Below, one piece after another: positions 8,445 through 17,770 of a stretch of DNA of 64,000 nucleotides. The stretch is taken from assembly GCA_025463785.1 (NCBI GenBank), contig JAODBD010000011.1:1-64000 (forward strand), read 5' to 3'. Position 1 is the first letter of the stretch, and every line of letters starts with the position of its first letter. The notes beneath the pieces are model-generated. The model had not been told where the DNA came from, did not search any database, and was given only the letters and a program-made list of their open reading frames with translations. A program made the translations under genes and the position numbers. The DNA is from Glaciihabitans sp. (GTDB lineage Bacteria > Actinomycetota > Actinomycetes > Actinomycetales > Microbacteriaceae).

Positions 8445-8451
8445 TCTATGG

Positions 8452-8471
8452 TTTATTTAGTCCTGAATAAA
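8452..8471. promoter_or_regulatory. palindromic operator between divergent genes, probable ROK site
   Basis: TTTATTTAGTCCTGAATAAA is an inverted repeat (TTTATTTAG / CTGAATAAA, one mismatch, two-base spacer). It is AT-rich in GC-rich surroundings and sits between the nucleotidyltransferase ATG (8444) and the ROK gene ATG (8497). The form resembles operators of XylR/NagC-type ROK repressors. Confidence 0.6.
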
Positions 8472-8496
8472 GACGGACCCAAGTGACGGAGAACCA

Positions 8497-9750
8497 ATGG
8501 CGATTCGACCGAGTGCGAGAACCGATGTCAATCGGTCCGCGATTCTGGCGCACCTCGGTGCCCAGGGTCCGACATCCCGCGCCGATCTCGCCCGGGCTCT
8601 CAACGTGTCGCCTGCGCTGATGACTCAGCTCACGAAAGACCTTCTTGCCGACGGCCTTCTCGCAGAACTCGAGCACTCGCCGTCGCAGGGCGGGCGCCCG
8701 GCGCGGATGCTCGGCCTCGTCGCCACTGCGGGTCGCGCGATCGGCGTCAAGATCGCACCGGATCACGTCGCATTCGTCGAGGTCGGGATTGCGGGCGGCG
8801 TTCTGCGCTCGGCCAGCGAACCGTTCGATGCGGCAGCATCCACGATGCTGAGCGACGTCACCGAACTGCTTCGTCGCTTTATCGCCGGGGGCGGCAAGAC
8901 GCCTCTGCTCGGGATCGGCGTCGGCGTGCCGGGAGCGGTCGACCGGCAGGGGAGTGGGCTCGTCGACTCTGCCCAGCTCGGCTGGAACCAGGTTCCCGTT
9001 GGCGCAACACTTCGCCGCGAACTCGACCTTCCGGTGCTCGTTGAGAACAATGTGAACGCGCTGGCCATGGCAGAGCGGCTATACGGCCTGGGCCGACAGT
9101 ACGAGGATTTTCTAGTTCTCACCATCGGAACCGGTATCGGCGCGGGGATCGTCGTCGACGGGGTGGTGCTGCGCGGGGTTTCGGGTGGCGCGGGTGAGAT
9201 CGGGCACATCCCGATCGATGCCGAAGGCCCGATGTGCACGTGTGGAAACCGGGGATGCCTCGAGGCCATCATCGGTCAGGCCGGCCTCGAGCGCACGGCT
9301 CGGGAGCGCGGAATCATCGGCGCCCACGGAACCATCGACGCGCTCCGCTCGGCGGCAGATGCCGGCGATGAGGCCGCAGCCGCAGTCTTCAGTGAGGCAG
9401 GCCACTTGCTCGGCCGCGTGCTCGCGGGCCTCGTGCACACCCTCGACCCCGAAATCGTAATCGTGCTCGGTGAGGGCACGGCATCCTGGAATCACTGGTC
9501 GTTCGGGTTTGAGCCGGCGCTGCGGTCATCCCTCATTTCCAGCCGTCGTGGCGTCGCTGTGGCGGTGGAGACGTGGCAGGACGACAGCTGGGCACAGGGC
9601 GCGGCATCCCTCGTGTTGGCAACGCCCTTCGATTCGGATGATGTGGCTGGCGATCAGGGACGGCTCGTGCGCGAGCGCCTGGTCGAGCAGGCGTCGCCCC
9701 AGCAGACAGCCCCGCAGCAGAAGGCCCCGCAGCAGGGCGAGGCGCAATGA
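8497..9750 (+). CDS. ROK family transcriptional regulator of the sugar operon
   Basis: A 417-residue protein with an N-terminal winged helix (about residues 15-65, GPTSRADLARALNVSPALMT) and a ROK sugar-kinase-like domain. The phosphate-binding Asp-Gly-Thr loop of active kinases is degenerate (VKIAPDHVAFVEVG), which points to a regulator rather than a kinase. The ROK zinc site is present: a His in GEIGHIPID and CTCGNRGCLE. An unusual Gln/Pro/Ala-rich tail ends the protein. The stop overlaps the first permease start (ATGA), so it is the first gene of the operon and probably autoregulates through the palindrome at 8452-8471. The inducer is likely the sugar handled by the downstream genes. Confidence 0.9.
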   Translation: MAIRPSARTDVNRSAILAHLGAQGPTSRADLARALNVSPALMTQLTKDLLADGLLAELEHSPSQGGRPARMLGLVATAGRAIGVKIAPDHVAFVEVGIAGGVLRSASEPFDAAASTMLSDVTELLRRFIAGGGKTPLLGIGVGVPGAVDRQGSGLVDSAQLGWNQVPVGATLRRELDLPVLVENNVNALAMAERLYGLGRQYEDFLVLTIGTGIGAGIVVDGVVLRGVSGGAGEIGHIPIDAEGPMCTCGNRGCLEAIIGQAGLERTARERGIIGAHGTIDALRSAADAGDEAAAAVFSEAGHLLGRVLAGLVHTLDPEIVIVLGEGTASWNHWSFGFEPALRSSLISSRRGVAVAVETWQDDSWAQGAASLVLATPFDSDDVAGDQGRLVRERLVEQASPQQTAPQQKAPQQGEAQ

Positions 9751-10697
9751 CAGCCCAAACTGCGCTCGTTGACAAGGCGCCACAGTTCGCACATGCCAGA
9801 CCAGTGCGCGACACCGCGAGCGGTGCGCGGCGGCTGAAGTACCTGCTGGTCGTCCTCGCGTTCCTGTTGCCGAGTGCGATTCCGCTCGTGCTATTCGTGC
9901 TCGGGCCGATGATCGCGGCGGCGTGGGTGAGCCTCAACCAGTGGAACCTGCTGGCGCCCATGAAGTTCGTCGGCATCGACAACTATGTGAAATTGCTGCG
10001 GGATCCCCAGACCGGCGCAGTGTTTCTCCACACCGTTTACTACATTGCCGGGTACCTGCCGCTCGTCTACGTTGGCGGCCTGCTGCTTGCCCTCGCGCTG
10101 AATTCGGCGCTTAAAGGCCGCTCGCTCCTGCGGGGCGTGTACTTCCTGCCGGTCATCACGAGCTGGATCGTTGTCGCGCTGGTGTGGCGATGGCTGCTCA
10201 GCCCGAGCAATGGCATCGTCAACACGGTCCTCGCGTGGAGCGGCATCCACGGCCCCGGCTGGTGGACCGACCCGTCATGGTCGATGCCGTCGATCATCCT
10301 GGCGTCGGCGTGGAAAGACCTCGGATTTGTCATGGTAATTCTTCTGGCCGGGCTGCAGGCGATCCCGACCGACCTCTATGACGCAGCGAAGGTCGACGGG
10401 GCGAACGCGTGGAAGCGTTTCTTCTCGGTGACCCTGCCACTGCTATCGCCATCCACCTTCTTCGTTATCGTGATTTCGCTGGTGAACGGCTTCCAGGTGT
10501 TCGACCAGATCTACGCGATGACGGGCGGCGGTCCAAATGGGTCGAGCGAGTCGGTGGTCGCGGAGATCTATGACCTGACCTTCCGTTATGGGCGCGCGGG
10601 AGACGCATCCGCTCTGTCGTGGATGCTGTTCATCGTCATTCTGGCCGTCACGCTCATCCAAATTCGCGGCCAGAAGAGGTGGGTGACGTATGGCTGA
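9747..10697 (+). CDS. ABC sugar transporter permease, MalF/UgpA type
   Basis: A 316-residue inner-membrane permease with six predicted helices. The EAA loop that contacts the ATPase is visible as DLYDAAKVDGANAWKRFF, about residues 210-227. It is one half of a carbohydrate uptake permease (CUT1 family), working with the next gene's product. It starts on an ATG overlapping the ROK stop, and its own end overlaps the next permease by 8 bp. No ATP-binding subunit is encoded in the operon; actinobacterial CUT1 systems commonly use a shared MsiK-type ATPase encoded elsewhere. Confidence 0.93.
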   Translation: MTAQTALVDKAPQFAHARPVRDTASGARRLKYLLVVLAFLLPSAIPLVLFVLGPMIAAAWVSLNQWNLLAPMKFVGIDNYVKLLRDPQTGAVFLHTVYYIAGYLPLVYVGGLLLALALNSALKGRSLLRGVYFLPVITSWIVVALVWRWLLSPSNGIVNTVLAWSGIHGPGWWTDPSWSMPSIILASAWKDLGFVMVILLAGLQAIPTDLYDAAKVDGANAWKRFFSVTLPLLSPSTFFVIVISLVNGFQVFDQIYAMTGGGPNGSSESVVAEIYDLTFRYGRAGDASALSWMLFIVILAVTLIQIRGQKRWVTYG

Positions 10698-11583
10698 TGC
10701 AGCGCTCCCCGTAACCCGCCGGGCATCCCGTGCTCCGAAGCCGCGCAAGTTCCACACGCCAGCAGCCCGCAGGCGCAGGACTCTCTCGATCGTGCTGCAC
10801 GTCGCGATCATTGCCGGCGCGCTCGCGATGTTCTTCCCGTTCCTGTGGACCGTGATCACTTCGATCACGCCCGGTGCGAACCTCACGAATACGCCGGCGC
10901 TGATCCCGGCAAACCCATCACTCGGCGCGTACGCAACGCTGTTCTCGCAACTGCCGTTCGGGCAGGTGGTCGTGAACAGCCTCATGCTCGCGGCCATTAC
11001 CACCGTCGTGCAGCTGTTTACCTCGTCGACGGCGGCATACGCGTTCAGCCGGTTGCCGTTCCGCGGTCAGAACGTGGTGTTCGGAATCTATCTCGCGACC
11101 ATGATGATCCCGCTGCAGGTGCTCATCGTGCCGCTATTCGTCGAACTCAAGACGTTCTCGCTGCTCGATACCTACCTCGGCGCGCTTCTGCCGACGTTCG
11201 CGTCGGCGTTCGGAATCTTCCTGCTTCGTCAGGCGATCAACCAGGTGCCGAGGGAGCTGGATGAAGCAGCCACGCTCGATGGAGCAGGTCACTTCAGGAT
11301 CTTTGGCCAGGTCATCCTGCCCAACATTCGTCCTGCGCTGGCGACGCTCGTGGTGTTCGCGTTCATGGGCAGTTGGAACAGCTTTCTCTGGCCGCTCATC
11401 GTTCTGCGCTCGCCTGAACTGCAGACGCTTCCCATCGCACTCGCCGGCCTCCAGGGCCAGTACATCTCGCAGTGGGATGTCATCATGGCCGGCTCCGTCG
11501 TGAGCATCCTGCCGATGCTCGCACTCTATGTCTTCGCCCAGAAGTACGTGATTCAGGGCGTCGCGAGCTCGGGGATCAAGTAG
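10690..11583 (+). CDS. ABC sugar transporter permease, MalG/UgpE type
   Basis: A 297-residue permease with six membrane helices and an EAA motif ELDEAATLDGAGHFRIF around residues 190-206. It has a basic, Ala-rich N-terminal tail (RRASRAPKPRKF), usual in this group. It pairs with the preceding permease to form the translocation pore. The start at 10690 overlaps the previous gene by 8 bp. A 63-bp gap with AAAGGAG before the binding protein gene follows. Substrate is inferred from the hydrolase genes downstream: probably an alpha-glucoside or other gluco-oligosaccharide. Confidence 0.93.
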   Translation: MADAALPVTRRASRAPKPRKFHTPAARRRRTLSIVLHVAIIAGALAMFFPFLWTVITSITPGANLTNTPALIPANPSLGAYATLFSQLPFGQVVVNSLMLAAITTVVQLFTSSTAAYAFSRLPFRGQNVVFGIYLATMMIPLQVLIVPLFVELKTFSLLDTYLGALLPTFASAFGIFLLRQAINQVPRELDEAATLDGAGHFRIFGQVILPNIRPALATLVVFAFMGSWNSFLWPLIVLRSPELQTLPIALAGLQGQYISQWDVIMAGSVVSILPMLALYVFAQKYVIQGVASSGIK

Positions 11584-11646
11584 TCCCGAGCTGCACGAGA
11601 ACCCACCGCACCACCATTAGCACCACATCAAAGGAGATCGCATCAC

Positions 11647-12900
11647 ATGAACCGAAAGCTAGTGGCAGCATTCGCGATTGCAGGCGCAGCAGCGCTTGTC
11701 ATGAGCGGGTGCGCCTCAACACCCAGCACAACAGCCGACAGCGGCCCCGTGACCATCACGTACACGAACTTCATTTCGGACGGTGCCAATGTCGGCAACC
11801 TGGCGAAGATCGTGACCGCGTTCGAGAAGGCAAACCCGAAGATCACGGTCAAGGTCAAGACCATTCCGTACGCGTCATACGGCACTGCGCTGCAGACCGA
11901 CCTGGCTGCCGGAACCGCCTCCGATGTGTTCGACATCGATGGGGCATCCAACTACCAGTCGCTCGTTGCCAACCAGCAGCTCGCTGAACTCAAGGGCGTC
12001 AACGGCAGCGTATACAGCCAGGCGCTGTTGAAGACCTACCAGACGAGTGGCAAGCAGTTTGGCCTGCCGACCTCGTTCTCCGATGTCGTCCTCTTCTACA
12101 ACAAGGCTCTGTTCGATGCTGCCGGGGTCTCGTACCCGACCAGTAGCTGGACCTGGACCGATGAGCAGGCGGCAGCCCTAAAGATCACGAACAAGGCGAA
12201 GGGCATCTATGGCGATCACCAGCCCGTCACCTACAACGAGTACTACAAGACGCTCGTTCAGAACGGCGCGAGCTTCCTGAGCGCAGACGGCAAGAAGGCG
12301 GCATTCAACACGCCTGCGGGTCTTGCTGCGGCGCAGTGGCTCGTTGGCAAGAGCGGCACAACAATGCCGACGATCGCGCAGGGCCAGGGCACCGCGAACT
12401 TCGACTCGAACCTGTTCGCCAAGGGCAAGCTCGGGATGCTCCACACCGGCATCTGGGTATTTGGCAACTTCGCCAAGACCCCGGCCAGCTGGGACATCGC
12501 GGTTGAGCCCGGCATGACCCAGTCGGCGAGCGCTGTCTTCTCGAACGCGATCGGCGTCTATGCACAGAGCAAGCACATCGCGGCAGCGCAGAAGTGGGCC
12601 GTCTACATGTCCTCGTCGAACGAAGAGGTGAACGTGCGACTCGACACGGGCTGGGAACTGCCGACCATCGCCGACACCGCCAAACTCAACACCTACCTGA
12701 GTAAGGGCGCCCCGGCCAACCGCCAGGCGGTATTCGACGCAGCAAAGCAGATCGCCCCGGCGCCGAACCTCGGCGCGAATTCGTCGGCGATTCAGGATGC
12801 CATGACCGCGCAGCTGATCGAGGCGCAGGCCGGTCGCGAGACCGTGCAGCAGGCGCTCAGCAACGCCGAGACGAAGATCAACGCGCTGCTGGCCGGCTAG
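11647..12900 (+). CDS. ABC sugar-binding lipoprotein
   Basis: A 417-residue extracellular solute-binding protein of family 1. The signal peptide ends in the lipobox MSGC, with lipidated Cys22. The mature part has the usual two-lobe features (FISDGANVGNLAKIVTAFEK; FGLPTSFSDVVLFYNKALFD). It captures the sugar outside the membrane and delivers it to the two permeases encoded before it. AAAGGAG lies nine bases before the ATG. A stable hairpin 50 bp after the stop may reduce transcription into the hydrolase genes, so that the binding protein is made in excess, as is common in such operons. Confidence 0.93.
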   Translation: MNRKLVAAFAIAGAAALVMSGCASTPSTTADSGPVTITYTNFISDGANVGNLAKIVTAFEKANPKITVKVKTIPYASYGTALQTDLAAGTASDVFDIDGASNYQSLVANQQLAELKGVNGSVYSQALLKTYQTSGKQFGLPTSFSDVVLFYNKALFDAAGVSYPTSSWTWTDEQAAALKITNKAKGIYGDHQPVTYNEYYKTLVQNGASFLSADGKKAAFNTPAGLAAAQWLVGKSGTTMPTIAQGQGTANFDSNLFAKGKLGMLHTGIWVFGNFAKTPASWDIAVEPGMTQSASAVFSNAIGVYAQSKHIAAAQKWAVYMSSSNEEVNVRLDTGWELPTIADTAKLNTYLSKGAPANRQAVFDAAKQIAPAPNLGANSSAIQDAMTAQLIEAQAGRETVQQALSNAETKINALLAG

Positions 12901-12950
12901 TTCGGCAGGCAGCACCACAGCACCTCCGGCTGGGCGAGAGCGCAGCCACA

Positions 12951-12981
12951 GGGTCCCGAGGTCCACTCGGCCTCGGGACCC
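12951..12981 (+). terminator. hairpin after the binding protein gene, attenuator or terminator
   Basis: GGGTCCCGAGG and CCTCGGGACCC form an 11-pair perfect stem with a nine-base loop. No T run follows. Being inside the operon, it may protect the upstream mRNA 3' end or partly terminate. Confidence 0.65.
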
Positions 12982-13031
12982 TCCACCATTTGCGCACCAG
13001 AATTGTTGAATCACCAGGGGAGTCCACCGGC

Positions 13032-14186
13032 ATGATCGAAGCCACCCGAATGCCACCCACCGATGCGCCCGCGCTGCGAGAGCTGGCCGAGAGCAGCATC
13101 GCCCTCATCGAGCGGCTGCAGGATGCTTCGGGCGCGTACCCCGCGAGTCCCACCTTTTCCGCCTACCGCGGATACTCCTGGTTTCGGGATGGCGCGTTCA
13201 TCGCCGACGCGATGTCGTCAGCGGGCAGGGTGGAGTCGGCCAGCGCATTCTTTGACTGGTGCAGCGGAATTGTGCTTGCGCGCAGCGAGCAGATCGCCAG
13301 AATCGCCGCGCGCGCCGCCGCTGGCGACCCTGTTCCCGATCGCGACATGCTCCCGACCCGCTTCACGTTCGACGGCGCCGATGGCGCGGACGACTGGTGG
13401 GATTTCCAACTGGACGGGTACGGCACCTGGCTGTGGGCCGTTGTCGAGCACGCACGTCGGCACGGGCTCGACCTGGGGCGATGGCATCCCGCGCTCGCAT
13501 TGACCGTTGACTATCTCGTGAGCTCCTGGAGCCGCCCCTGCTTTGACTGGTGGGAAGAAAGTGCTGACCAGGTGCACGTCTCGACGCTCGGCTGCATCGC
13601 GGCCGGGCTGCGGGCGGCGGCGGCGAGCGACGTCATCGATCCGATCAGGTTGGGCGCGTGTTCGAGCGCGGTCGATGACATCCTTGACACCATTCGTCGA
13701 CGTGGAACTCACAACGGTCACCTGGCCAAATGGCTCGGATCGCCCGACGTCGACGCGAGTCTGCTTGCTGTTGTCAGTCCGCTGAAGGTATTTCCGGTTT
13801 CGCAGAAGCTGGGCAGAGCCACGGTCGATGCGGTCGAAACCGACCTCGCATTCTCAAACGGCCTGCACCGGTACCTCCGTGACACCTTCTTTGGCGGCGG
13901 CCAGTGGCCACTGCTCAGCTGTTTCCTCGGCCTCGCGCATGCTGCCGCCGGACTGACAGACCGGGCCTTCGACCAATTGCGCTGGGCAGCATCCACCGCC
14001 AACAGCGAAGGCGAGTTGCCCGAGCAGGTGGGCGATCAGCTGCTCGATTCGAGCCGGGTTGGCGAGTGGGTCGAGCGGTGGGGACCGGTTGCGCAGCCCC
14101 TGCTCTGGAGTCATGCCATGTACCTGCGGCTGGCCGTCGAACTTGGCGTTTGCGACGTGGCCGCGAGCCGGGGAGTGACGGCGTGA
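13032..14186 (+). CDS. GH15-like glycoside hydrolase (six-hairpin family)
   Basis: A 384-residue protein resembling the catalytic (alpha/alpha)6 domain of GH15 glucoamylase/glucodextranase enzymes. Seen are RGYSWFRDGAF near residue 45, WDFQLDGYGTWLWA near 122, and WWEES near 172, which matches the region of the general acid Glu in GH15. No signal peptide, so it should act in the cytoplasm on imported oligosaccharides. The ATG at 13032 is chosen because AGGGGAG lies 11 bases upstream; a TTG further upstream has no such site. It ends overlapping the GH31 start (GTGA). The exact bond cleaved cannot be read. Confidence 0.8.
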   Translation: MIEATRMPPTDAPALRELAESSIALIERLQDASGAYPASPTFSAYRGYSWFRDGAFIADAMSSAGRVESASAFFDWCSGIVLARSEQIARIAARAAAGDPVPDRDMLPTRFTFDGADGADDWWDFQLDGYGTWLWAVVEHARRHGLDLGRWHPALALTVDYLVSSWSRPCFDWWEESADQVHVSTLGCIAAGLRAAAASDVIDPIRLGACSSAVDDILDTIRRRGTHNGHLAKWLGSPDVDASLLAVVSPLKVFPVSQKLGRATVDAVETDLAFSNGLHRYLRDTFFGGGQWPLLSCFLGLAHAAAGLTDRAFDQLRWAASTANSEGELPEQVGDQLLDSSRVGEWVERWGPVAQPLLWSHAMYLRLAVELGVCDVAASRGVTA

Positions 14187-16408
14187 TCCGGCATCGGCCA
14201 TACGGCTCCGGGCATCCATATTCTGTCGATACCGAGCAGCGATCGCCAGTCGATCCGGTGGTCGGCTCGCCCGTTGTTATTGGCGTTCGAACTTCTGCCG
14301 ATGTCACGGCGGTCACGGTCGAGGTCGTACGCGACGGAGCGTCCGAGCACATCGCACTTGCGCCGACCGCGCGACAGTCGCGCGGGCAGGCGGTGGATGG
14401 CGGACACCTTGCGTCAGCGCAGGCCAGGCTCGCGCGAAGCTCAGGCGGCTGGCAGGTCTCGATCGATGACCTGATTGCTGGCGAAGTCGTTCGCTATCGC
14501 TTCACGGCTGTGGGCGCGATCGATGGACGAACCCGCTGGTTCGAGTTTCGCGCGTCGGAGTGGCGCGCGGCGCCGGATGCCGTTGGCGCCGTGGGTGCAG
14601 GCAAAGTCGTACCAGGGTCGGTTAGCGTGCTCACTGACGGCGAGTCCGTTCGCCGCGTGCGATTCGCGCTGCCACTGGCCGCCGGCGAACACATTACGGG
14701 TCTGGGGGAGCGGTTTGACGCTCTCGATCATCGCGGCACCAGCCTCGACTCTGCCGTATTCGAGCAATACAAAAGCCAGGGGGCCGAGCGCAAAACCTAC
14801 CTGCCGATGCCGTTTGCGCACGTTGTCGGCGGCGATGGCTGGGGATTTCACGTTCGTACTTCCCGGCGAGTGTGGTTCGATTTCGGCGACACCACCGCAG
14901 ACCGCATCTGGGTCGAGGTGGAGGTTGACGCCGAATCTGCGACTCGCGCGCTCGACGTTGCCTTCTACGACGGTTCCCCGCGGGAGGTGCTCACCGCGTT
15001 CCTGAGCGAGGTCGGCAGGCCCAGGGAGCTTCCCGAATGGGTATTCCGGCTCTGGGCAAGTTCCAACGAGTGGAACACGCAGGCCGAAGTCCTGGCGCAG
15101 GCCGACCTGCATCGCCAGCACGACATCCCGGTTGGCTCCGTTGTGATTGAGGCGTGGAGCGACGAGAGCACCTTTACCGTGTGGCGCGATGCGCAGTACA
15201 CGTCCAACGAAGACGGCGGCCCCCTGCGTCTCGCCGACTTCACCTTCCCACCGGACGGCGCCTGGCCAGATCCCAAAGGGATGACCGACGAGTTGCACGC
15301 GCGAAACATCCGGTTGCACCTGTGGCAGATTCCGCTGATCAAGATGCGACCCGCTCCGCGGGGCCAGGTGGGGGCGGATGCCGCTGCCGCGGTGCGCGAA
15401 AACGTCCTGATCCGCGAGGTCGCACCCGACGGATCGCTGCGCCCGTACCGCAATCGGGGCTGGTGGTTTCCGCTCGGGCTCATGCCGGACCTCACGGATG
15501 CCCGCGCCGCGAAATGGTGGACGGACAAGCGGCGTTACCTCGTTGAGGAGGTAGGGATCGACGGCTTCAAAACGGATGGCGGCGAGCACGCATGGGGCCG
15601 TGACCTGCGCTATCTCGACGGCAGGCATGGCGACGAGAGCAACAACGAGTTCCCCGTCTACTACGCCAAGGCGTACGGCGACCTGCTCGAGTCGGCGGGC
15701 AAAGCGCCCATGACCTTCAGCCGGGCGGGCTTCACGGGAAGCCAGGCGCACGGCGCGTTTTGGGCCGGGGACGAGAACTCGACCTGGGAGGCATTTCGCT
15801 GGTCGATGCTTGCGGGACTGTCTGCGGCATCCAGCGGCATCGTCTACTGGGGGTGGGATATCGCGGGGTTCTCGGGCGACGTGCCCACGAGCGAACTGTA
15901 CCTGCGCTCGGTCGCCGCCGCCGCGTTCGTGCCGATTATGCAATACCACTCAGAGTTCAACCATCACAGGCAGCCGCTGCGGGATCGCACTCCGTGGAAC
16001 ATCGCTGAGCGCAGCGGAGACCAGCGAGTACTGCCCGTGTTCCGGCGGTTCGCGAAGCTGCGCGAGCGGCTCGTCCCGTACCTTTCGGCCGAGGCGCGCA
16101 AGTCGATCGCCACGGGCGCGCCGCTCATGCGACCGCTCTACTTCGATCACCCCCACGACGAAACCGTGTGGGACTTTCCGGTGCAGTGGATGCTCGGCGA
16201 CTCGATTCTCGTCGCCCCGGTTATTTCACCCGACGCCACAACGTTGCGCGTGTACCTGCCTGCCGGCGACTGGGTGGACGCGTTCACGGGTATCGCCACG
16301 CCCTCGGGAGTCGTCGAGCGCGACGTTCCGATCGACGAGTTGCCGGTGTACGTGCGCGCCGCAGACTGGCCGTCGTTGCGGAGCATCTTCACGCCTCCCC
16401 CCTCGTGA
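14183..16408 (+). CDS. GH31 family glycoside hydrolase
   Basis: A 741-residue cytoplasmic GH31 enzyme (alpha-glucosidase/alpha-xylosidase superfamily). The catalytic nucleophile Asp is in GFKTDGGE (about residue 464) and the acid/base Asp in WAGDENSTW (about residue 530). A beta-sandwich N-terminal domain and the GH31 C-terminal beta domains complete it. The GTG start at 14183 overlaps the previous stop (GTGA). The nucleophile motif has KTDGGE where classic alpha-glucosidases have other residues, so specificity (alpha-glucose, xylose or sulfoquinovose) is open. Its stop lies in repeat A copy 3, which closes the operon. Confidence 0.92.
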   Translation: MIRHRPYGSGHPYSVDTEQRSPVDPVVGSPVVIGVRTSADVTAVTVEVVRDGASEHIALAPTARQSRGQAVDGGHLASAQARLARSSGGWQVSIDDLIAGEVVRYRFTAVGAIDGRTRWFEFRASEWRAAPDAVGAVGAGKVVPGSVSVLTDGESVRRVRFALPLAAGEHITGLGERFDALDHRGTSLDSAVFEQYKSQGAERKTYLPMPFAHVVGGDGWGFHVRTSRRVWFDFGDTTADRIWVEVEVDAESATRALDVAFYDGSPREVLTAFLSEVGRPRELPEWVFRLWASSNEWNTQAEVLAQADLHRQHDIPVGSVVIEAWSDESTFTVWRDAQYTSNEDGGPLRLADFTFPPDGAWPDPKGMTDELHARNIRLHLWQIPLIKMRPAPRGQVGADAAAAVRENVLIREVAPDGSLRPYRNRGWWFPLGLMPDLTDARAAKWWTDKRRYLVEEVGIDGFKTDGGEHAWGRDLRYLDGRHGDESNNEFPVYYAKAYGDLLESAGKAPMTFSRAGFTGSQAHGAFWAGDENSTWEAFRWSMLAGLSAASSGIVYWGWDIAGFSGDVPTSELYLRSVAAAAFVPIMQYHSEFNHHRQPLRDRTPWNIAERSGDQRVLPVFRRFAKLRERLVPYLSAEARKSIATGAPLMRPLYFDHPHDETVWDFPVQWMLGDSILVAPVISPDATTLRVYLPAGDWVDAFTGIATPSGVVERDVPIDELPVYVRAADWPSLRSIFTPPPS

Positions 16409-16465
16409 GTTGCCCACTTTGGCCGGGTTTCAGGGTAAGAACTCGACCAAAGTGGGCAACTCGGG
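16404..16465. repeat. palindromic repeat family A, copy 3
   Basis: CGTGAGTTGCCCACTTTGGC pairs with the right arm ACCAAAGTGGGCAACTC; the inner part of the stem is degraded. It begins at the GH31 stop codon and lies before the same-strand BenE-type gene. Confidence 0.82.
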
Positions 16466-16572
16466 AAGGGGCGGAGTGGCTCAGGAGGGGCTGGAGTGAG
16501 CAGTCCACACGGTTGGGATTGGACCGGTGCAACGTGGGCAACCGCGCCACCGGTCACCCCTAGGCTGGCCGA

Positions 16573-17742
16573 ATGGTTCAGCCGATCGTCGCCGGCCTTG
16601 TCGGAGCACTCACCGGATTCGCGAGCACCTTTGCACTCGTGATCGCCGGGCTCAAGACCGTTGGGGCGGCGCCGGCGCAGGCGGCATCCGGGCTCCTCAT
16701 CCTGTGTCTGGCGCAGGCGGTGCTGGCCATCGTGCTCTCGCTTCGATTCAGGATGCCGCTGTCATTTGCCTGGTCGTCGCCCGGCGCGGCTCTGCTGATT
16801 GCTGCGAAATCGTCGACCGGGAGTTTCTCGGCGGCCGTCGGCGCATTCATTGTGTGCGGGGTCCTGATCGCGATCACGGGGCTGTGGCCCGCGCTGACCC
16901 GGGCGATTGTGCGCATCCCGACCGCCATTGCGAGTGCGATGCTGGCCGGCATCCTGTTCCCGATCTGTCTTGCACCAGTTATCGCGGCGACAGAGCTCCC
17001 GTGGCAGGCGCTGCCGATCATCATCGTCTGGCTTGTGCTGTATGGGATTGCGCCTCGATGGGCCGTTCCTGGAGCTCTGGTGGTAACGATCGTGGTGGTC
17101 GGGATGACTGCGGGATCCGGCTGGTTGCACGGTGCCGTTGTCGCGCCGCACCTGTCCTTTGTCGTGCCTTCGTTCGAGCCACTCGTGATCGTGAGCCTTG
17201 GTCTGCCGTTGTTCATCGTGACCATGGCCGGACAGAATGTGCCCGGATTCGCGGTGTTACGGACATTCGACTACCCGGAGCCGCCCGCGCGCGTGATTCT
17301 GGTTGGTTCCGGCATCCTGAGCGCCTCCGGAGCGCTGTTCGGGGGTCATGCGGTCAACCTGGCGGCTCTCTCGGCGGCGATTATGGCCGGGCCCGACTCG
17401 CACACCGATCACTCCAGACGGTGGATTGCGACGCTGACGGGCGGTGTGGCTTACATCGGTCTCGGACTCTGCGCTGGACTTGCGACCTCGCTCGTGACAG
17501 CAACGCCACCGCTCATCATTACGGCGGTTGCCGGTCTTGCAATGCTTGGAGCACTGGTTGCCGGGCTGGGGGCGGCGCTCGAAAAGCCCGAGACCCGCAT
17601 CGTGGCGATCATCACGTTTCTGGTCGTCGCCTCGGGCATCGTGATCGTGAGCATTGGGTCGCCGTTCTGGGGACTGCTCGTCGGCGGGGTTGTGATGCTG
17701 TGGCTGGGCTGGCATAGGCGCCGCAGGGCGCTCGCGGAATGA
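16573..17742 (+). CDS. BenE family benzoate/H+ symporter-like transporter
   Basis: A 389-residue, very hydrophobic protein with about 11-12 membrane helices. Characteristic BenE/NCS2-like stretches are seen: SFAWSSPGAALL near residue 62, TMAGQNVPGF near 217 and SGALFGGHAVNLAALSAAI near 252. BenE transporters import aromatic acids with protons, but no aromatic degradation genes lie nearby, so the substrate is uncertain. The gene starts 106 bp after repeat A copy 3 and ends 28 bp before the flavin-dependent oxidoreductase gene, which may be co-transcribed. Confidence 0.88.
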   Translation: MVQPIVAGLVGALTGFASTFALVIAGLKTVGAAPAQAASGLLILCLAQAVLAIVLSLRFRMPLSFAWSSPGAALLIAAKSSTGSFSAAVGAFIVCGVLIAITGLWPALTRAIVRIPTAIASAMLAGILFPICLAPVIAATELPWQALPIIIVWLVLYGIAPRWAVPGALVVTIVVVGMTAGSGWLHGAVVAPHLSFVVPSFEPLVIVSLGLPLFIVTMAGQNVPGFAVLRTFDYPEPPARVILVGSGILSASGALFGGHAVNLAALSAAIMAGPDSHTDHSRRWIATLTGGVAYIGLGLCAGLATSLVTATPPLIITAVAGLAMLGALVAGLGAALEKPETRIVAIITFLVVASGIVIVSIGSPFWGLLVGGVVMLWLGWHRRRRALAE

Positions 17743-17770
17743 GGGCAGCGCGCTGCCGGTTATCCCAACC

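Noticed and set aside
14441-15949. 502-codon frame antisense to the GH31 gene
   Set aside because: A shadow of the high-GC coding strand; the GH31 frame holds both catalytic motifs.
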